Origin: Bacteroidota bacterium
Lineage (GTDB): Bacteria; Bacteroidota; Bacteroidia; Bacteroidales; Paludibacteraceae
Direction of reading: 5' to 3'
Length of the DNA stretch: 11,216 nucleotides
Assembly (NCBI GenBank): GCA_022709605.1
Contig: JAKLIM010000094.1
Location: 1 to 11,216, forward strand
Each line of letters opens with the position of its first letter. The first letter of the stretch is position 1. The notes under the pieces are model-generated. The model searched no databases. It was given only the letters and a program-made list of their open reading frames with translations, and had not been told where the DNA came from. Of the stretch, positions 8,084-11,216 are shown one piece after another. The position numbers were made by a program, and so were the translations under genes.

Positions 8084-8147
8084 TTGAGTTGCATCCTGCA
8101 AAGTCCCTCTCCTTGGGAGAGGGATTTAGGGAGAGGTCGAAACTCAA
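8084..8147. repeat. REP-like palindromic intergenic element with nested inverted repeats
   Basis: The core TCCCTCTCC (8104-8112), TTG loop, GGAGAGGGA (8116-8124) is a perfect 9-bp hairpin. A second GGGAGAGG at 8129-8136 repeats the right arm, so CCTCTCC can pair with either copy. Outside it, TTGAGTT (8084-8090) matches AACTCAA (8141-8147) in inverse orientation, and TTGCA (8089-8093) pairs with TGCAA (8097-8101). It is much more GC-rich than the surrounding spacer and has no T-run, so it is not a simple terminator. From memory, CCCTCTCC...GGAGAGGG palindromes recur between genes of Bacteroidota. Copy number here cannot be tested. The rest of the 7970-8197 spacer is AT-rich with no other gene or RNA I can identify. 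Confidence 0.6.
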
Positions 8148-8197
8148 AATTGAACATTATAACTTTCTACTTTATGTAAATTTTTTTCTTGCAAAAT

Positions 8198-9247
8198 ATG
8201 AATAAAATCTTAAAAATCACATTATTATGCTTTTTGATTTCAAATCTAACCGGAATTAATTCCTTTGCACAAGTGAAGAATTCCGAAACATTAAATCAAA
8301 AGCAGATTCCCATTCAACAACATCGAAAAGATTTATTGGGAGGAGTTTCGAAATCGGTTTGCTATTCCGGTTTCAGAACAGGTCAACATCCCGATCGCGG
8401 TGATGGTGCAAAAAATCCAACGGAAGAGCAAATTCTTGAAGACCTGAAATTGCTGTCGAAGGACGCAGGGTTTAAATTAATACGACTATATGATAGCGGT
8501 GAGAATTCAGCAACGGTCTTGAAAATTATTGCGGAGCATAAAATTAAAATAAAAGTAATGTTGGGAATTTGGTTAAATGCCGAACTTAGCAATCATTTAA
8601 GCTGTACCTGGTTAACTGAACCTATTCCGCAACAAACTTTAAATAAAAATAAACGGGTTAATGCCCAAGAAATTAACAAGGGTATTGCATTGGCCCAAAA
8701 GTACAAAAACATAGTGATCGCTGTAAATGTGGGCAATGAAGCTTTAGTGGATTGGAACGATCACAAAGTAGATGTTGACACCCTCATTTCATACATTCGA
8801 AAGGTGAAAAGTGCAATAAAACAGCCGGTTACAGTGGCCGAAAATTACGAATGGTGGGCTGCTCACGGTGCAAAACTGGCCAAAGAATTGGATTTTATCG
8901 CTATTCATATTTATCCTGTTTGGGAAGGTAAAGACATTGACGAGGGAATAAAATATTCCATTGAAAATGTGCAAAAAGTTCGAAATGCATTACCTGATGC
9001 TAAAATTGTGATCAGCGAAGCCGGTTGGGCAACGGTGGCTTCCGAATTTAAAGAACGAGCAAGCGAAGAAAAACAAAAACAATATTACAATTGGATAATG
9101 AAATGGTCATCAAAAATGAAAATCACTACTTTTTTCTTCGAGGCTTTTGACGAAGACTGGAAGGGAAATCCAAATGATCCATTGGGTGCAGAAAAACACT
9201 GGGGTTTGTTTAATGTGGATCGAACTCCAAAAAAAGTGATGAATTAA
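8198..9247 (+). CDS. GH17 family beta-1,3-glucanase / glucanosyl hydrolase, exported
   Basis: Predicted glycoside hydrolase family 17 enzyme of 349 aa, a retaining TIM-barrel enzyme acting on beta-1,3-glucan or its oligosaccharides. Residues 1-25 form a signal peptide (MNKILK, hydrophobic run, NSFAQ). GH17 landmarks are GVSKSVCYSGFR (49-60), KLIRLYDSG (93-101), VNVGNEAL with acid/base E181 (176-183), DFIAIHIYPVW (232-242), VISEAGWAT with nucleophile E274 (271-279) and TFFFEAFDEDWKG (311-323). The end HWGLFNVDRTPKKVMN closes the barrel normally, with no accessory or T9SS domain, so a periplasmic site is inferred. I chose the ATG at 8198. The frame is open to a TTG at 8189, but that would only add MQN in front of a normal Met-Asn-Lys signal-peptide start. 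It sits behind the GH81 terminator and 91 bp before the symporter gene. Family is firm; endo, exo or transglycosylating activity is not decidable here. Confidence 0.92.
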   Translation: MNKILKITLLCFLISNLTGINSFAQVKNSETLNQKQIPIQQHRKDLLGGVSKSVCYSGFRTGQHPDRGDGAKNPTEEQILEDLKLLSKDAGFKLIRLYDSGENSATVLKIIAEHKIKIKVMLGIWLNAELSNHLSCTWLTEPIPQQTLNKNKRVNAQEINKGIALAQKYKNIVIAVNVGNEALVDWNDHKVDVDTLISYIRKVKSAIKQPVTVAENYEWWAAHGAKLAKELDFIAIHIYPVWEGKDIDEGIKYSIENVQKVRNALPDAKIVISEAGWATVASEFKERASEEKQKQYYNWIMKWSSKMKITTFFFEAFDEDWKGNPNDPLGAEKHWGLFNVDRTPKKVMN

Positions 9248-9293
9248 TTGAAAGCTCTTATTTATAGTAAACACATAATATTAGGCGTCTTGT

Positions 9294-9321
9294 CTTTAAT
9301 CTTTAATCTTTGTTCTTTAAT
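9294..9321. repeat. Heptamer tandem repeat (CTTTAAT) in the leader of the first symporter gene
   Basis: Four 7-bp units run without gaps: CTTTAAT (9294-9300), CTTTAAT (9301-9307), CTTTGTT (9308-9314) and CTTTAAT (9315-9321), followed by a degenerate CTATTTA. The array ends 17 bp before the ATG at 9339, in the 91-bp gap between the GH17 and symporter genes. An AATCTTTG at 9305-9312 inside it resembles a -7 box with one mismatch, but no good -33 partner is seen. Confidence 0.7.
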
Positions 9322-9338
9322 CTATTTATAAAAAAAAT

Positions 9339-10817
9339 ATGGCAATTCACAAAACAGCGCCCGGCGATGTTGTTCCTTTTGGACAGAAAATCGCATTTGG
9401 TTCAGGGCATTTAGCAAATCAACTATTTCCGGCAGCATTGGGCATTTTTATGGTCGTTTTAGTGCTGTCGCTGAAAATGGATCCGTTTTTAGCCGGTGTT
9501 TTGGCGGCACTTCCACGTATATTCGATGCAGTGACCGACCCGATAATGGGTTATGTATCAGACAATACGCGCTCGAAGTGGGGACGCAGAAAACCCTATA
9601 TTTTTCTGGGTGCTATCATTACCGGAGTTACATTTATGGTAATGTGGCAACTTTATCCCGAAAATTCGCAAACGTATAATTTTTTCTATTTTCTAATTCT
9701 TTCGTTGGTATTTTATACCGGTTACACAATTTTTGCAACTCCGCTAATTGGTTTAGGTTATGAAATGACCCCCGATTACAACGAACGAACCCGACTGATG
9801 GCTGTTTCGCAATGGATGGGACAAATTGCATGGATGATTGCTCCCTGGTTTTGGGTGATTATTTATGATCAGGATATTTATGCTTCTGCTCCTGAAGGCG
9901 CACGAAATTTATCAATGTGGGTAGGCGGATTGTGTATGTTGTTGGGAATCATGCCTGCATTATTTAACAAAGAACTTGAGCTGGCTGCATTAAAAGAGGA
10001 TTCGAAACTGAATATGAAAAATATTGCCGCTAATACTAAAGATTTTATTGTTGGAATAAAGCAAACCATGACGTGCAAACCGTTTCTAAAATTGTGCGGT
10101 GCCACATTTTTAATATTTAATGGCTTTCAAACGATTGCTCAGTTTGCCTTTTTTATCATCATTTTTTATCTTTTCAATGGCGATACCACTGCTGCCGGAC
10201 ACTGGCCTGCATGGTTTGGAACGGTAAGTGCCTTGGCAACAGCTTTTTTGGTTATTCCAATTATCACATTTATATCTCAAAAAATCGGGAAGAAAAATGC
10301 ATTTATTGTAGCAACTCTCATTTCGATGGTGGGTTATTTTCTGAAATGGTGGGGATTCAGTCCCGAAAATCCGAATATGATGTTTATTCCCATTCCTTTA
10401 ATGTCGTTCGGAATCGGCGGTTTATTTACGCTGATGATGTCGATGACAGCTGATGTGTGCGATTTGGATGAATTGAACAACGGAACGCGCCGGGAAGCTA
10501 CTTTTGGTGCGGTTTACTGGTGGATGGTAAAACTCGGAACGGCTGTAGCATTGCTTACAAGTGGTGCGGTTTTAAACTGGGTTGGTTTCGATCAGAATGC
10601 AACGGTGCAAACTGCCGAAGCCCTTACCAATTTGCGTATTGCCGATATTTTAATTCCAGTAATTACTGGCTTACTGGCCATAATTATTATTTGGAAATAC
10701 GATATAACCGAAGCAAAAGCAAACGAAATACGTGAAATATTAACTGTACGGCGTGCTGAGTTTCTTCAGGAAAATAAAATTGTTGAAAAGATTAATATTG
10801 TTGAAGAAGTAAAGTAA
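9339..10817 (+). CDS. GPH-family (MFS) sugar:cation symporter
   Basis: Predicted inner-membrane symporter of 492 aa, in the size range of the glycoside-pentoside-hexuronide (MelB-like) family, which normally has 12 membrane segments. Family signs are the loop 2-3 motif DAVTDPIMGYVSD (63-75) followed by SKWGRRKPYIFLGA (79-92). D63 and D67 sit where MelB-type proteins place cation-site acids. MTPDYNERTRLM (143-154) is the usual second amphipathic signature. After a cytosolic middle loop (about 210-245), ADVCDLDELNNGTRREATFG (371-390) leads into WWMVKLG (394-400). The C-terminal 40 residues are hydrophilic. Given its place after GH17 and GH81 genes it probably imports glucose or short beta-1,3-gluco-oligosaccharides, but the sequence does not fix the substrate. 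A different GPH gene follows after 41 bp with no terminator between, so the two are probably co-transcribed. Confidence 0.9.
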   Translation: MAIHKTAPGDVVPFGQKIAFGSGHLANQLFPAALGIFMVVLVLSLKMDPFLAGVLAALPRIFDAVTDPIMGYVSDNTRSKWGRRKPYIFLGAIITGVTFMVMWQLYPENSQTYNFFYFLILSLVFYTGYTIFATPLIGLGYEMTPDYNERTRLMAVSQWMGQIAWMIAPWFWVIIYDQDIYASAPEGARNLSMWVGGLCMLLGIMPALFNKELELAALKEDSKLNMKNIAANTKDFIVGIKQTMTCKPFLKLCGATFLIFNGFQTIAQFAFFIIIFYLFNGDTTAAGHWPAWFGTVSALATAFLVIPIITFISQKIGKKNAFIVATLISMVGYFLKWWGFSPENPNMMFIPIPLMSFGIGGLFTLMMSMTADVCDLDELNNGTRREATFGAVYWWMVKLGTAVALLTSGAVLNWVGFDQNATVQTAEALTNLRIADILIPVITGLLAIIIIWKYDITEAKANEIREILTVRRAEFLQENKIVEKINIVEEVK

Positions 10818-10858
10818 ATAGCTGAATATTAATTTTATAAGATTAAAATATAAATAAA

Positions 10859-11216
10859 ATGGATGCTAATCAAAAATTATCCATCAAAGAAAAAGTTGGA
10901 TATAGCTTAGGCGATACTGCCTCGCATTTTGTTTGGGACATGGTGGGCTTTTGGCTCTTATTTTTCTATACCGATGTTTATGGTATTTCGGCAGCGGCTG
11001 CAGGAACCATCATGCTGATAGCAAGGTTCTGGGACATGGCCATCGACCCGATAATCGGCGTGGTTTCGGACCGCACCAATACGCGATGGGGTAAATTCCG
11101 TCCGTATATTCTTTTTGGGGCAATTCCCTATGCAGTTTTGGCAATTCTTACTTTCACAACTCCCAATTTTGGGGAAGTTGGTAAAATAATTTATGCCGGA
11201 GCTACTTATGTGTTGT
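10859..11216 (+). CDS. Second GPH-family sugar:cation symporter, N-terminal 119 codons only (cut by window end)
   Basis: An open frame starts at ATG 10859 and stays open to the last base of the window. The visible 119 residues begin MDANQKLSIKEKVGYSLGDT, a typical GPH N-terminus (short basic stretch, then YSLGD). DMVGFWLLFFYTDVYGIS follows (residues 27-44), then FWDMAIDPIIGVVSDRTNTR (57-76) and WGKFRPYILFGA. The paired acids D59 and D63 lie in the cation-site motif DxAxDPxxGxxSD. Its N-terminus is clearly different from the gene before it, which has VVPFGQKIAFGSGHLANQLF and GRRKPY instead of GKFRPY. It is therefore a separate GPH subfamily, not a recent duplicate. The fact that two symporters are encoded side by side suggests different substrates (for example monosaccharide and disaccharide), which is inference. 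No sign of a break within the visible part. Confidence 0.9.
   Translation, partial: MDANQKLSIKEKVGYSLGDTASHFVWDMVGFWLLFFYTDVYGISAAAAGTIMLIARFWDMAIDPIIGVVSDRTNTRWGKFRPYILFGAIPYAVLAILTFTTPNFGEVGKIIYAGATYVL

Noticed and set aside
8084..8147. CRISPR repeat or riboswitch reading of the palindromic spacer element
   Set aside because: There is a single unit with no regularly spaced copies, and no known riboswitch core is recognisable.
8189..8197. TTG start for the GH17 gene at 8189
   Set aside because: The ATG at 8198 gives a normal signal peptide beginning MNKILK. The TTG adds three residues with no ribosome-binding support.

Overview
The window comes from a member of the Bacteroidota. Two of the secreted enzymes end in a type IX secretion (T9SS) type A sorting domain, with FPNP-type motifs followed by GQ and a terminal G-x-I-x-x-x-KxVK-like tail. 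The DNA is AT-rich, and start codons follow A/T-rich leaders without a clear Shine-Dalgarno sequence. The gene content is that of a polysaccharide-use locus. Genus and species cannot be told from this sequence alone. All genes are on the + strand.

Layout. Positions 123-983 encode a single-domain GH16 beta-glucanase. Positions 1098-3008 encode a second, paralogous GH16 enzyme that also carries an FN3 domain, an unassigned beta-sandwich-like module and a T9SS sorting tail. Positions 3044-7969 encode a very large (1641 aa) GH81 endo-beta-1,3-glucanase with Ig-like, CBM6-like, PKD-like and CBM56-like domains. It ends in the same FN3 / unassigned module / T9SS cassette as the second GH16. A strong intrinsic terminator (7976-8019) closes this block. 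The gap after it holds a REP-like palindrome (8084-8147). A GH17 glucanase follows (8198-9247; the longer TTG-initiated reading from 8189 is less likely). A leader containing a 7-bp tandem repeat (9294-9321) precedes a GPH-family sugar:cation symporter (9339-10817). A second, different GPH symporter starts at 10859 and runs off the window end.

How the genes fit together. GH16, GH81 and GH17 are families in which beta-1,3-glucan (laminarin, curdlan/callose-like or fungal wall glucan) is the common substrate. The T9SS-tailed GH16 and GH81 are inferred to attack the polymer outside the cell or on its surface. The GH17 and the short GH16 have only an N-terminal signal peptide and are inferred to be periplasmic, acting on oligosaccharides. 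The two inner-membrane symporters would import the released glucose or short gluco-oligosaccharides. No SusC/SusD pair, sensor or regulator is seen within the window. The most notable item is the roughly 150-residue unassigned module shared by the GH16 and GH81 proteins, a candidate beta-glucan-binding domain.
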